A stretch of 64,000 nt of DNA from JBGNFV01 sp049645705 (GTDB taxonomy: Bacteria; Bacteroidota; Bacteroidia; Cytophagales; Cyclobacteriaceae): assembly GCA_049645705.1 (NCBI GenBank), contig JBARUK010000017.1:62001-126000 (forward strand), in the 5' to 3' direction. The notes beneath the pieces were generated by a model. That model had not been told where the DNA came from and searched no databases. It saw nothing but the letters and a program-made list of their open reading frames with translations. Positions 1 to 8,789 of the stretch are shown one piece after another. The position numbers were made by a program, and so were the translations under genes. Within the stretch, counting starts at the first letter, position 1. Each line of letters starts with the position of its first letter.

Positions 1-518
1 TTACCTCTCATGGTAAGGTTACCCGTAATCTTGTGAGTAGGATTAGAGATTTTGTATTCTTCTTCCTCGCCTTCATTTTCCATCTCAGCATCGTCACCTT
101 CACCAATAGGCTCAGTGCTTACGATGACAAATTCTGCACCGGGATACTCTTCTGTTGAGAAGAAATCAGGGCTCTGAAGGTGGCCTACAAGCTTCTGCTC
201 ATCTTCACCCTCAAGGTCTTCTACTTTTATATCACTCAGGCTAATGGCTACTTTGCCACCTACGATCTTGTCACCTTCTACAGACAGGCTTCCATCTTCG
301 ATGCCAAATGTACCATTGTGACGGCCACCGGGTTTTGTTCCTACCCAGGTTACTGAGCTTTCTTCAGCATTTACAGCATAAGAAGCTGCTGAAGCTACTT
401 CCTGTACCTCTTGTGCTTCGCCTACTTCGGCTTTGTCGCTATCAGGGCTGCTGGTACAGCCACCCATAGCCAGCATAGCTGCTACAGATAGAATTCCGGT
501 AAATTTCAACGTCTTCAT
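1..518 (-). CDS. YceI-family lipoprotein, C-terminus cut by the window edge
   Basis: The frame opens with ATG at 518 and stays open to base 1, giving 172 visible residues; the 3' end lies outside the window. The N-terminus is a lipoprotein signal ending in MGGC, so the mature protein should start at the Cys near residue 21. After an acidic linker, the segment from about residue 47 (ESSVTWVGTKPGGRHNGTFG) reads as the first strands of the YceI lipocalin-like barrel, followed by the typical HLQSPDFF and FVIVS stretches. YceI proteins bind isoprenoid-like or amphiphilic ligands; the ligand here is unknown. An unusual acidic insertion (MENEGEEEEY) sits in the middle of the domain. An 8-bp-arm palindrome lies in its upstream region. 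Confidence 0.85.
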   Translation of the reverse strand, partial: MKTLKFTGILSVAAMLAMGGCTSSPDSDKAEVGEAQEVQEVASAASYAVNAEESSVTWVGTKPGGRHNGTFGIEDGSLSVEGDKIVGGKVAISLSDIKVEDLEGEDEQKLVGHLQSPDFFSTEEYPGAEFVIVSTEPIGEGDDAEMENEGEEEEYKISNPTHKITGNLTMRG

Positions 519-604
519 AATAAAACAGGTTTGTTCGGACTTTGTATTTGAATGAGTTAGTCTGATTTTCTTTTTTACGGAAACCAGGGAACGAAGTTGA
601 GGAA

Positions 605-624
605 AATTGTATGTATATACAATT
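605..624. promoter_or_regulatory. Palindrome upstream of the YceI gene
   Basis: Perfect 8-bp arms aattgtat and atacaatt flank a gtat spacer, about 87 bp upstream of the YceI start codon. Such a site could be an operator for a dimeric regulator. There is no further support, and AT-rich DNA gives such palindromes by chance. Confidence 0.25.
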
Positions 625-714
625 AATTTTCAAAACACTGGCAACATACTAATATAATGAGTTGATTATCAGTATATTGTAGTATCACATTTTAAGTGAC
701 AGTTCTTAATTTAT

Positions 715-749
715 CTAAAAAAAACAAGGGCACCTGATAGGTGCCCTTG
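715..749 (-). terminator. Rho-independent terminator of the FadL/GDSL operon
   Basis: An 11-bp perfect stem (725-735 with 739-749; arm caagggcacct) with a 3-nt loop lies 26 bp past the stop of the GDSL-type gene. On the minus strand it is followed by a run of eight T residues. Confidence 0.88.
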
Positions 750-774
750 CCTTGAGTCTTAGATTCGGGAGTCG

Positions 775-2463
775 CTATGGAAGTATATTACCTCTGTAGC
801 TGCTAACGTTTACAGGAGAAACCTCGCTGTTGTACTGTGCATTGATAGCAGAGATAAATGTATTGGCTACAACTGCAGCTCCGGCAGGCGTCAGGTGAAC
901 ACCGTCCAGGCTAAATGCATTGCCAAGTACAAATTCAGAAGTAAAGGTCTCTCCATCAACGAAGATACCACCCTGAACCAGGTTATCGAAAAGGGCTGCT
1001 ACATCTACAAATGCAAACCCATTGTCTGAAGCCAGACCGGATATAACGTTGTTATAAGCGTTACGGGCTGCATCGATCTGGGCAATCTCATCTGATGTGA
1101 GTACGAGTCCGTCTTCCAGTGGACCAGCCGCTATCACTTCAGGGCTTAAAGAAGCTACATCCAGCAGGATCAGGTCGTTCTCAGTAGCCAGGCGAAGAGT
1201 CGTAGGCGAATTCTCATCTGAGATAAGGAAGCCGTTGGCGCCTTCTACCAGCGTAGGGTAGAAGCCTGCATCACGCAAGCCCTGTATCTGGCTATCAATC
1301 TCATTCTGCAGGTCATTGGGACGTTGCTCAGGGTTTGCCAGAAGGCCATCTATCTGAGCTTGTACTGCAGCCGGCCTTATGTTAGGATTATCAATCAATG
1401 TATTAGTAGAAAGTACTAATGTAGCCAGTGGTTCGTCCAGTCCTGTCGCTTCGAGGTTACCCAGTATCTGGTCTCTGACTGCGCCTATTTCTATTTGTCC
1501 CTGAGGGGTATTTATATAGTTGTTTGCAGCCTCCGCAGCTTCCTGGTCAGAAGCTCCCTGGCTTTTGGCCTGCTGGAAAGCCTGTGTGTAAACCGCCTCC
1601 TGAGCTACTGCTGTGGCTGATACCACAGTTGTGATAACAGTCTCCTCTACTACAGGCTCTATCTGCGCTGCAAGGCCTGCGTTGGCCGCAGCTGCCTGGT
1701 CGGCAGATAAGGCAAATGCATTGTAAGGAACAGTAGTAAAGTAAGGTATCTCAAGGATATCAGGAATGTTGGCAATAGCTCCTTCAATGTCACTATTAGC
1801 AGCTACGAGTGTACCTACTACACCCTGCATAGCCTGAGTGAAGTTAGATACGGGAGTGATCTCATCCCCATCTCCACCGGCAAGGGCATAACCTAGTATA
1901 TCATTGTTGCCTATCCACAGCGTAAAGAAGGTAGGGTTCTGTGCCGCAGCATCTGCTACGACGGTAGTCGTACCTGATGTAGCAAAACGGGCGAAGAAAG
2001 GGTTGCCCTGGCTTGATCCGTACCCTGGTGCCACCAGGTGGAAAGACCTTGCTCCGGGTACGCCCAGGTTATTGTATGGCCCGTCTACAGTAGGTGCTGA
2101 CGTAAATATCGATGGGTCGCCCGTAGTCGATACCGGTACGGGGCTGCCGTTTTGAATGGTCAGTTCCAGTCTGCCCTGGCCGCTACCATTAATGCCGTTT
2201 CCTTCAGGTACAAGCGGCTGTACAAATTCACCTCCGCCGGCTTCCATAAACTGATCGGCAATGATAGAAGGATAAGAATTAAGCTGGCCTTCCAGGTACA
2301 GTGCATTATCTACATATCCGGCGGTAAGGGAGTTACCAAGTGCCACATAGGTACTGAAGTCAGCCGTACCGGATGTAGGTTCGGGTATGTCCTGGATCTC
2401 AGGCTCGCAGGAGAACATAAATAGTCCTGCCGAAAGAATACTCAGATAAAATGTATTTTTCAT
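775..2463 (-). CDS. SGNH/GDSL-hydrolase-like lipoprotein
   Basis: A 562-residue lipoprotein (lipobox LFMFSC, Cys19). It keeps the SGNH landmarks in order: block I GNSL with the candidate nucleophile Ser45, block III GNND at 185-188, and block V DGVH with Asp520 and His523. This matches the oversized GDSL-like proteins that Bacteroidota encode next to a FadL-like porin. The region between about residues 220 and 480 is a long insertion rich in Ala, Gln and Glu, probably helical. It lies 15 bp downstream of the FadL-like gene on the same strand and shares its terminator. A role in hydrolysing or handing on an ester or lipid imported by the porin is an inference; no substrate can be read from the sequence. 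Confidence 0.85.
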   Translation of the reverse strand: MKNTFYLSILSAGLFMFSCEPEIQDIPEPTSGTADFSTYVALGNSLTAGYVDNALYLEGQLNSYPSIIADQFMEAGGGEFVQPLVPEGNGINGSGQGRLELTIQNGSPVPVSTTGDPSIFTSAPTVDGPYNNLGVPGARSFHLVAPGYGSSQGNPFFARFATSGTTTVVADAAAQNPTFFTLWIGNNDILGYALAGGDGDEITPVSNFTQAMQGVVGTLVAANSDIEGAIANIPDILEIPYFTTVPYNAFALSADQAAAANAGLAAQIEPVVEETVITTVVSATAVAQEAVYTQAFQQAKSQGASDQEAAEAANNYINTPQGQIEIGAVRDQILGNLEATGLDEPLATLVLSTNTLIDNPNIRPAAVQAQIDGLLANPEQRPNDLQNEIDSQIQGLRDAGFYPTLVEGANGFLISDENSPTTLRLATENDLILLDVASLSPEVIAAGPLEDGLVLTSDEIAQIDAARNAYNNVISGLASDNGFAFVDVAALFDNLVQGGIFVDGETFTSEFVLGNAFSLDGVHLTPAGAAVVANTFISAINAQYNSEVSPVNVSSYRGNILP

Positions 2464-2478
2464 TATGATCCTCGTCGT

Positions 2479-3759
2479 TTAAAATTTGTAAGAAGCCGAC
2501 AGTCCGGGGATGAAAGCATTCAGTTCGTAAGTACCGGGAAGTACATCCTGTGTACCTGCATCTGGGTTTAGGGTACCGGCATCCAGGGCATCCTGGGTAG
2601 TTTGGGTACGCTCTTCTCCATCTATGTAAAGGAAAGAAGCATCCAGAACGAGGTTACCGAAATCCAGTCCAAAACCTGCAGTAAGTCCGAGGCGGTTGGC
2701 ATCGGGAGTTTCAGGCGTCATGTAACCCAGCTGTACGGGTGTCTGGTCATAATAACCACCGCCACGGAGGGCGATCATGTCATTTAGCTTGTATTCGGCC
2801 CCTAAATGGAATACGAAAGAGTCTTCGTAGTTACGGGGGGAGCTGCTATCAGCAAGACCTCCTTCGGGTCCTTCCTTCTCAAAATCGAACGCGAGGGCTT
2901 CGTATGCGCCCCATCCGACCATATTGGCCTCAAAGCCAAAGGTCCACTGCTCATTTGGCATGTAGGTTATACCCAAGTTCGTATTGCTTGGCAAAGGAAG
3001 TGAAGCGTCGAATGAGTTATCCGTAGGGAAGAGGGGTGAGGCAAGAGCAGGTACGTTTGTATAAAACACATCACCACCGTCTACATCCATGTCTACCTTA
3101 GAGCGGTAGCTTACACCAATATGAACATTCTCATTTACTTTGTAATAGACACCAAGGTTGTAACCGAGGCCGGAGGCATCACCGTCCAGTTCGATACTTC
3201 CCTGACCCTCTGCCGTGTTGAAAGGAAGGTCACGTTGCAGATTTACACTACCAAAAGCGTAAACGAATCCGCCACCTATGCTCAGGTTGTCATTTATTTT
3301 GTAGCTAACAGTGGGCTGTACAAATATAGCACGAAGCTCTATCTGGTCCAGCAGAAACTGACCTTTCCAGTCTTGTTCCCAGTCTACATTAGATCCGTAG
3401 GGGGTATACACACCCAGGCCTGCCTTAAACTTATCATTACCATAAGCACCATATAGGTGAAATGGCGTTCCGGTAGGGTTATCGGTTTGTGAGGTGTACG
3501 AGCTGTTCGCCGTCTGACTATCGTAATAGATAGAGTTAGAGTTTATCAGGTTTACACCCAGCATGGCTCCACCCTGCTGTTCCATCATAGCGAGCGCCCC
3601 GGGGTTAAAGAATATACTGGATACATCGGAGGAAAGGGCCGTTCCGAGGTTTCCCATTGCAGTGGACCGGTTTCCCTGCAGGAGTACCTGGAAGCCACTG
3701 GCCCATGCACTCGTACCGACCAGGCCGGCTACCATCAGCGCAAAAAACTTTTTTCTCAT
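2479..3759 (-). CDS. OmpP1/FadL-family outer membrane transporter
   Basis: A 426-residue protein with a signal peptide ending at ASG/WASG, followed directly by the FadL hatch-like start (GFQVLLQGNRSTAMGNLGTA) with the family signature of asparagine- and glycine-rich segments (IFFNPGALA). The rest consists of alternating beta strands, ending in the aromatic-terminated strand LSASYKF, typical of a barrel recognised by BAM. Family members carry long-chain fatty acids or other hydrophobic compounds across the outer membrane. It is the first gene of a two-gene unit with the GDSL-like lipoprotein. Confidence 0.9.
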   Translation of the reverse strand: MRKKFFALMVAGLVGTSAWASGFQVLLQGNRSTAMGNLGTALSSDVSSIFFNPGALAMMEQQGGAMLGVNLINSNSIYYDSQTANSSYTSQTDNPTGTPFHLYGAYGNDKFKAGLGVYTPYGSNVDWEQDWKGQFLLDQIELRAIFVQPTVSYKINDNLSIGGGFVYAFGSVNLQRDLPFNTAEGQGSIELDGDASGLGYNLGVYYKVNENVHIGVSYRSKVDMDVDGGDVFYTNVPALASPLFPTDNSFDASLPLPSNTNLGITYMPNEQWTFGFEANMVGWGAYEALAFDFEKEGPEGGLADSSSPRNYEDSFVFHLGAEYKLNDMIALRGGGYYDQTPVQLGYMTPETPDANRLGLTAGFGLDFGNLVLDASFLYIDGEERTQTTQDALDAGTLNPDAGTQDVLPGTYELNAFIPGLSASYKF

Positions 3760-3788
3760 CGGATCATCAAATTTGGTCTATATGCGGA

Positions 3789-3796
3789 CAAAATTA
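3789..3796 (-). promoter_or_regulatory. Candidate -7 box for the FadL-like gene
   Basis: On the minus strand the sequence TAATTTTG fits the Bacteroidota -7 consensus TAnnTTTG and lies about 30 bp before the start codon. No convincing -33 TTG is seen at the right distance. The rest of the 310-bp gap up to 4070 is AT-rich, and nothing else was recognised in it. Confidence 0.4.
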
Positions 3797-4070
3797 TCGG
3801 GATAAATATATTTTCATAATAATACTTTAGAAAAATAATTGCAGGAAAAATAATGTTCAACCCTTTTATTTCAGGGGCTGAGGCTAACTTCCTATAAGAT
3901 TATTACAAAATTTACCCTTAATACTTTTCAAAAATAAGAAATTATTCGGCTTGCTGAGTATTTTCTGGTGTTTTTAACGGTTTATTTATCCGGTAAAACA
4001 CAATCTGCTTCCTTATTTTTTCTAATCTTTACCCTTCATTCTATACACTGTCATATCACTGGATAAAATC

Positions 4071-4601
4071 ATGGATATAGCATCACCTGAATACATGACA
4101 CCTGCCGAAGGCGAATACCACCCTTACTACGGTACTTATATTAGGCTGGTATCAGGCAATGTGCTTACTTCTTTACAAAAGCAAGGCGAGTCTTTTGCTA
4201 CGCTACTGAAGTCCGTACCTGATGAAAAATGGAACTACCGCTATGCGGAGGGTAAATGGTCGATAAAGGAACTGGTAGGGCATATACTGGATGGTGAGCG
4301 GATCTTTGTATACCGGGCCCTGGCTATTGCAAGAGGTGAGCAGAATCCGCTACCGGGCTTTGATGAAAACCTGTACGTGGAGCAGGGGCAGTTTGAGCAC
4401 AGAATGGCAGATAGCTTTTACCGGGAGTTCTTTAACATCAGACAGTCTACCGTAGATTTCTTCAGGTACCTGCACGAAGAAGACTGGCAGAAGGTATGCG
4501 ACGTAAACGGACATCCGATGACGGTGAGGGCCATTGCTTATATAATAGTAGGGCACATGACCCATCATATGAGTATACTTACTGAACGCTACTTCGACTG
4601 A
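4071..4601 (+). CDS. DinB-family metal-binding protein
   Basis: A 176-residue four-helix-bundle protein. The DinB/YfiT metal triad is visible as His71 in VGHILDGE and two His within GHMTHHMS (162-166). The superfamily includes thiol S-transferases for bacillithiol, mycothiol and glutathione. The 3' end overlaps by 13 bp the convergent gene for a YpdA-type bacillithiol disulfide reductase, so a bacillithiol S-transferase role is attractive but is inferred only from family and position. Confidence 0.85.
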   Translation: MDIASPEYMTPAEGEYHPYYGTYIRLVSGNVLTSLQKQGESFATLLKSVPDEKWNYRYAEGKWSIKELVGHILDGERIFVYRALAIARGEQNPLPGFDENLYVEQGQFEHRMADSFYREFFNIRQSTVDFFRYLHEEDWQKVCDVNGHPMTVRAIAYIIVGHMTHHMSILTERYFD

Positions 4602-5587
4602 AGCTCTTTCTTCAGGGCTTGCTGGATATGACTTATTACGTTTTTGCCATGTTCACGCCCGTTTTCAATAAAGACCTTGGCAGTTTCTTCTCCACCTACC
4701 ACTGAACCGGCTACATATATGCCCGGTACGTTGGTTTGGAAGGTTTCAGCTTCAAAATCGGGTATAAAAGCTTCGCCATTGAGTTTGATGCCGATCTTTT
4801 CCATTAGCTCGGCATCCGGCCGGTAGCCCGTCATCAAAAAGACAAAATCCGCTTGAATTTGCTGCTTTCGGCCTGTATCGACATCCTCTATTTCTACATG
4901 ATCCTGGTCTATGCGGGATAGCCGACTGGAAAAATAAGCCTTTATATCCTCCTTCTTTACGCGGTTCTCTATATCAGGCGTGATCCAGTATTTGGCGGTC
5001 TTATCAAAGCTATCGAACTGATGGACCACAGTTACCCGGGCTCCGTTACGGTACAGGTCCAGGGCTGTTTCTATGGCTGAGTTAGCCCCGCCTACCACCA
5101 CTACGTTACTGTGGCTGTAACGATAGGCTTCGTCATAGTAATGACTTACATGCGGCAGGTCTTCTCCGGGTACATTGATCAGGCGCGGCAGATCATAATA
5201 GCCGATGGCAAGTACTACTTTATGACAGTGAAATGTGCCGTTATTGGTTTCCACGGTAAAGTCTCCGTCTTGGCCTGAGATGTTTTGAACGCAGGTGAAT
5301 AGCTGAAGATTCAGTTTGAAATGATCTACGACCCGGCGGTAATAGCGAAGAGCTTCTGTACGGGTAGGCCTCATTTCGGCCGAGGTAAAGGGTATGCCTC
5401 CTATCTCTATATTCTCAGAGGTACTGAAGAAGGTCATATTTACCGGGTACCGCCGAATGCTCTCAGTAATGCTGCCTTTATCCAGAATAAGGTATGCCAG
5501 TCCGGCTTTTTCAGCCTCAATACCACAGGCAAGGCCACAGGGACCTCCGCCTATTATCAGCGTGTCATATTTTTTATTTTCAGCCAT
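4589..5587 (-). CDS. ypdA: YpdA-family bacillithiol disulfide reductase
   Basis: A 332-residue FAD/NAD(P)H oxidoreductase with a first Rossmann motif GGGPCG (13-18), a second dinucleotide motif VVVVGGANSAIE near 163-174, and a FAD-closing segment GIYVAGSVVGGEE near the C-terminus. The Cys right after the first glycines (GGGPCG), and the absence of a CxxC redox pair as in thioredoxin reductase, are characteristic of YpdA, which reduces oxidised bacillithiol. It stands 44 bp behind the nitrilase gene on the same strand, so it may be the last gene of an SDR-nitrilase-YpdA unit. Confidence 0.87.
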   Translation of the reverse strand: MAENKKYDTLIIGGGPCGLACGIEAEKAGLAYLILDKGSITESIRRYPVNMTFFSTSENIEIGGIPFTSAEMRPTRTEALRYYRRVVDHFKLNLQLFTCVQNISGQDGDFTVETNNGTFHCHKVVLAIGYYDLPRLINVPGEDLPHVSHYYDEAYRYSHSNVVVVGGANSAIETALDLYRNGARVTVVHQFDSFDKTAKYWITPDIENRVKKEDIKAYFSSRLSRIDQDHVEIEDVDTGRKQQIQADFVFLMTGYRPDAELMEKIGIKLNGEAFIPDFEAETFQTNVPGIYVAGSVVGGEETAKVFIENGREHGKNVISHIQQALKKELQSK

Positions 5588-5631
5588 TGTTAGCTAACTA
5601 CGAGATCAAATGTAAATGGTTTGTCGCTGGT

Positions 5632-6573
5632 TTACTCATACCGGTTTTTGTTGACAGAGTAACTGAATACGTCCGGTCTCTGGTAGTGGCCGGATACATC
5701 CAGGGTCATGCGTTCTTTCATGACCTCATCTGTGTCGGGTATAGAGGTATACAGAATTTCCTCTTTGTCGAACACAGGCGAAAGCAGGTAATGGCCATCG
5801 GGACCAATAAGGCAACTGCCACCATTGAGCAAAAGATGATCAGGGTTATTTTGCCATTCAGGCTTCACGTCAAGGGCCTCGGGAATATTCCTGGTGCGCA
5901 TAATCTGCCCTGCAGCAATGACAAAGCACCTGCCCTCGAATGCATACTGCCGGCTGGCAATCTGGTGCATCTCATGTACCTTCGGCCACAGGGCAATGTG
6001 TATATGCTCGTTCTCATCATGCATTGCCTGGCGGGTCATAGACATCCAGTGCTCCCAGCATATAAGTCCGCCTATCCGGCCAAAGGAAGTTTCAACTGCT
6101 GCCAGCCCCTTACCATCACCGGTGCCGTACAGTAGCTTCTCAGTATAGGTGGGCATCAGCTTTCTATGATGGTTTGCTATGTTTCCTTCTTCGTCAAATA
6201 TAAGCAGGGTATTAAAGAGCGTACCACCGAACTTTCCCTTCAGTACTTTTTCATTGGCTCCGGCTACGATCACCATACTGTGTTTTTTGGCGAGTTCGCC
6301 TATGGCTTCAGTCTCCGGGCCGGGAATTGAAATGCTGTTCCGGTGCATTCTGGCAAAAACCTCTTTGGTAGCAGGGTTTCCCCAGAGGGCAACACCAGGG
6401 CAATAGTCCAGCCAGGCGGGATACCCCGTAAGCCATGTTTCGCCAAAAACCAGAAGGTTAGTCCCCTGGCTTCCTGCTTCTTCGATAAGAGAGAGCATCA
6501 GAGGCAGACTCTTATTCAAGTCCAGGTGTTCGGCACCTTTCTGTACTATACCGATCTTGGCAGTATTACTCAT
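5632..6573 (-). CDS. Nitrilase-family carbon-nitrogen hydrolase
   Basis: A 313-residue member of the nitrilase superfamily with all three catalytic residues: Glu45 (FGETWLTGYP), Lys138 (HHRKLMPT) and Cys172 (GGLICWEHWM). The CWEHWM context points to the true nitrilase branch (nitrile to carboxylic acid plus ammonia) rather than an amidase, and the 313-residue length fits that branch. Family members act as spiral oligomers in the cytoplasm. The start codon lies 5 bp past the stop of the SDR gene, so the two are almost certainly cotranscribed. The substrate is unknown. Confidence 0.88.
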   Translation of the reverse strand: MSNTAKIGIVQKGAEHLDLNKSLPLMLSLIEEAGSQGTNLLVFGETWLTGYPAWLDYCPGVALWGNPATKEVFARMHRNSISIPGPETEAIGELAKKHSMVIVAGANEKVLKGKFGGTLFNTLLIFDEEGNIANHHRKLMPTYTEKLLYGTGDGKGLAAVETSFGRIGGLICWEHWMSMTRQAMHDENEHIHIALWPKVHEMHQIASRQYAFEGRCFVIAAGQIMRTRNIPEALDVKPEWQNNPDHLLLNGGSCLIGPDGHYLLSPVFDKEEILYTSIPDTDEVMKERMTLDVSGHYQRPDVFSYSVNKNRYE

Positions 6574-6578
6574 AAGGC

Positions 6579-7427
6579 TCAGTAATCCACGCCGGTAAGC
6601 TTAACACTTTCTTCCCATAGCCTGTCGGCGTTATGGTCGCTTTGTGCTTCCTTAGAAGGCATTACGGCTTTCTTGTTTTTGAAATAAGCACCATTTACTC
6701 CCCCGACTTTTTCCGAAGCTGCCAGGAAGATGCTCGTCTCGGCACCTTTCTTAGGACCTTTCATAAAGGGCTTACTCAACTTAAGTACCACCCCGAAGAG
6801 GCTATTCACTTCAGATCCGAAGTTGCTGGCGATTGCACCGGGGTGGAGCGTGTTGGCTGTCAGGGTAGTGCCTTCCAGCTTATCGGCAAGCTTTCTCGTA
6901 AACAGGATATTGCACAACTTAGACTGTGCATAAGATTGCAGACCGCTGTACCCTTTATCCATCTGCAGGTCTTTCAGGTCAAACTTTCTGGACCAGCGAT
7001 GTGCTTCGGAAGATACAGTGACTATACGCCCGTAAGCACTTTGCTTCAGTGCAGGCAGCAGCAGACCAGTTAGCATAAAAGGAGCCAGGTGGTTTACGGC
7101 AAAGGTCTTTTCGATGCCATCGGGTGTAAATTCTCTTTTATCACCCTGGATGATTCCCGCATTGTTTACCAGCACATCGATCGTATCGTACGTTCCGGAG
7201 ATCTTCTCAGCCACCTTTCTTATCTCTTCCTGTACGCCCAGGTCTGCCAGAAACAGGTCTGCCTTCTGGCCACTGATGCGGTGGATGTCTTCCCGGGCTT
7301 TTTCTGCCTTCTCCTTATTTCTGCAGAGCATGACGATCTTGGCACCTTTGCGTGCCAGCTCTAACGTTGTATAGAAGCCAATGCCGGAGTTGGCCCCGGT
7401 AATAAGACACACTTTGTCTTTGATCAT
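6579..7427 (-). CDS. Short-chain dehydrogenase/reductase
   Basis: A 282-residue classical SDR with cofactor motif TGANSGIG (10-17), NNAG at 88-91, and catalytic Ser near 139-140, Tyr166 and Lys170 (YAQSK). Arg/Lys residues after the second strand (CRNKEKAEK) favour NADP(H). The overall layout resembles retinol-dehydrogenase-like bacterial SDRs, whose natural substrates are mostly unknown. It is the first gene of the unit that continues with the nitrilase 5 bp downstream. Confidence 0.88.
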   Translation of the reverse strand: MIKDKVCLITGANSGIGFYTTLELARKGAKIVMLCRNKEKAEKAREDIHRISGQKADLFLADLGVQEEIRKVAEKISGTYDTIDVLVNNAGIIQGDKREFTPDGIEKTFAVNHLAPFMLTGLLLPALKQSAYGRIVTVSSEAHRWSRKFDLKDLQMDKGYSGLQSYAQSKLCNILFTRKLADKLEGTTLTANTLHPGAIASNFGSEVNSLFGVVLKLSKPFMKGPKKGAETSIFLAASEKVGGVNGAYFKNKKAVMPSKEAQSDHNADRLWEESVKLTGVDY

Positions 7428-7927
7428 AGATATAAGGGTTTTATCTATTAATCACTTCGGGTGCAATGTGTTGCAAAAAATCTGATCTCAATCAGGCGAA
7501 TAGCCATTAGAGCGGTCTGGTTTACCGTTCCAGTCCGTACAGGGCCATGGGAATCAGAATCTGCTATCATGTCACAGTACATGAAATGCCTGTCCCAGGA
7601 AAGCAGATCTCAGAATATTTCTTTTACCATACTTCATCTGCTTGGTTGTCTGTATATGGATGCATAAATTTGACTATTCTAATAGCAGCCCCATTTATTA
7701 CCGGCTGGCTTTTATTCATTATTGCCCAGATTGTTTCGTCTCTGCTTCGTCTTTCCTTCGTAACTACTTCGGTGATCCTATACCTATCCTATACGTAGCC
7801 TATGTCCGTGCTTATATATCATAGGCTACAGGTGTTTTTGCTTAAGTTGAACTATTTTAATTTATTGGTCCTATGGTCTGTAAATCTGTACAGTTGCATG
7901 GTTTTTCTTTTTCCGAAAGTATAACAG
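7428..7927. other. 500-bp gap without a recognisable gene
   Basis: This stretch lies between the SDR gene's start and the 3' end of the AlbA-like gene. Short open frames exist on the plus strand, but they overlap one another, lack signal or domain features and have no plausible ribosome-binding context. No hairpin with a U-tract was found. It presumably holds the promoter of the SDR-nitrilase unit. Confidence 0.4.
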
Positions 7928-8608
7928 CTACAGCGTATAGACCGGCTCTGCCTCATGCTCCATTATGCGGACCAGGCCCTCTTGCAGGGCCGCTTCCAAT
8001 TCTCTCCTGGCGCGTCGGTCACTTATATTTACCAACTTGCTATATTGCTTCTGCGTAATTCGTTCATGCTTTTCCAGGTAGGCTACCAGTCGTTTTTCAG
8101 CAGGCGTGCTTGGGGTGTTTATATTATCTCCTTTACTTATGCCCTGTTCCAGGAGCTTTTCCGTTTTTTTTCCGGCTGGAAGAGTCTTATCATTCTGCCT
8201 GATGTATACCTGCCATTCTCCATTTTTTCGCATGCTCCTGTGAGGCTTATCCGCGCTTTCCTCTACAGTAGCAATAAGGAGAGTTATGTCATCCTGGTCA
8301 TATTCTATTACCTCGAACGCTATTGAAACCGGCGGGTCACACCAGGTAGTCGCTGCTTCATTTACCATGTACATTTCTTCCTCTGGGTCTATTGACACCA
8401 GCGTGCGGTCATCTGCTACGCCAATAAGCAGCTTTCCGCCGGTAGTATTGGCAAAAGCCGCCAGGGTGCGGGCTATCCTTGGGAAACTGGTGATAGATTG
8501 TTTGAAATCCTGGTTTTCTCCTTCACCAGCTTTTATCAGCTTTTCTATTTCATTTGTCGAATTTTCGTCCTCATCAATAATCATTTCCTTTTTACGGTTT
8601 TTTGCCAA
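7928..8608 (-). CDS. Schlafen/AlbA_2-domain putative DNA-binding protein
   Basis: A 226-residue protein. Residues about 25-130 fit the AlbA_2 (Schlafen-type, formerly AAA_4) fold: E-x-QDFKQS near the start, then IARTLAAFANTTGGKLLIGVADD, which is the family hallmark. The C-terminal part (about 165-226) contains a helix-turn-helix-like segment (ITQKQYSKLVNISDRRARREL), so it is probably a nucleic-acid-binding regulator. It is transcribed divergently from the acidic hypothetical gene at 8790. No enzyme activity can be assigned. Confidence 0.8.
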   Translation of the reverse strand: MAKNRKKEMIIDEDENSTNEIEKLIKAGEGENQDFKQSITSFPRIARTLAAFANTTGGKLLIGVADDRTLVSIDPEEEMYMVNEAATTWCDPPVSIAFEVIEYDQDDITLLIATVEESADKPHRSMRKNGEWQVYIRQNDKTLPAGKKTEKLLEQGISKGDNINTPSTPAEKRLVAYLEKHERITQKQYSKLVNISDRRARRELEAALQEGLVRIMEHEAEPVYTL

Positions 8609-8789
8609 AAATTAATAATGAAACTATTGCTTACTGATAATGAATGTTTTACAGTTGGATTGAAATAAAAAATATTTTATCTTCTTGAAAAATAGGCTCG
8701 CTCTAAAAGCTGTCCCAACTTTTTTTAACTTTTTTTGCCACTCAAGGCATATTCATCATATTGAACCACTATTTAACTTTTTCAAAACA

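Noticed and set aside
442..633. 63-codon open frame on the minus strand overlapping the YceI start
   Set aside because: It is in another frame than the YceI lipoprotein and covers its promoter region; no coding features.
8685..8789. N-terminal extension of the acidic hypothetical protein
   Set aside because: The extra codons come from AT-rich promoter-like DNA and read as a basic Phe/His-rich sequence; ATG 8790 starts the coherent acidic protein.
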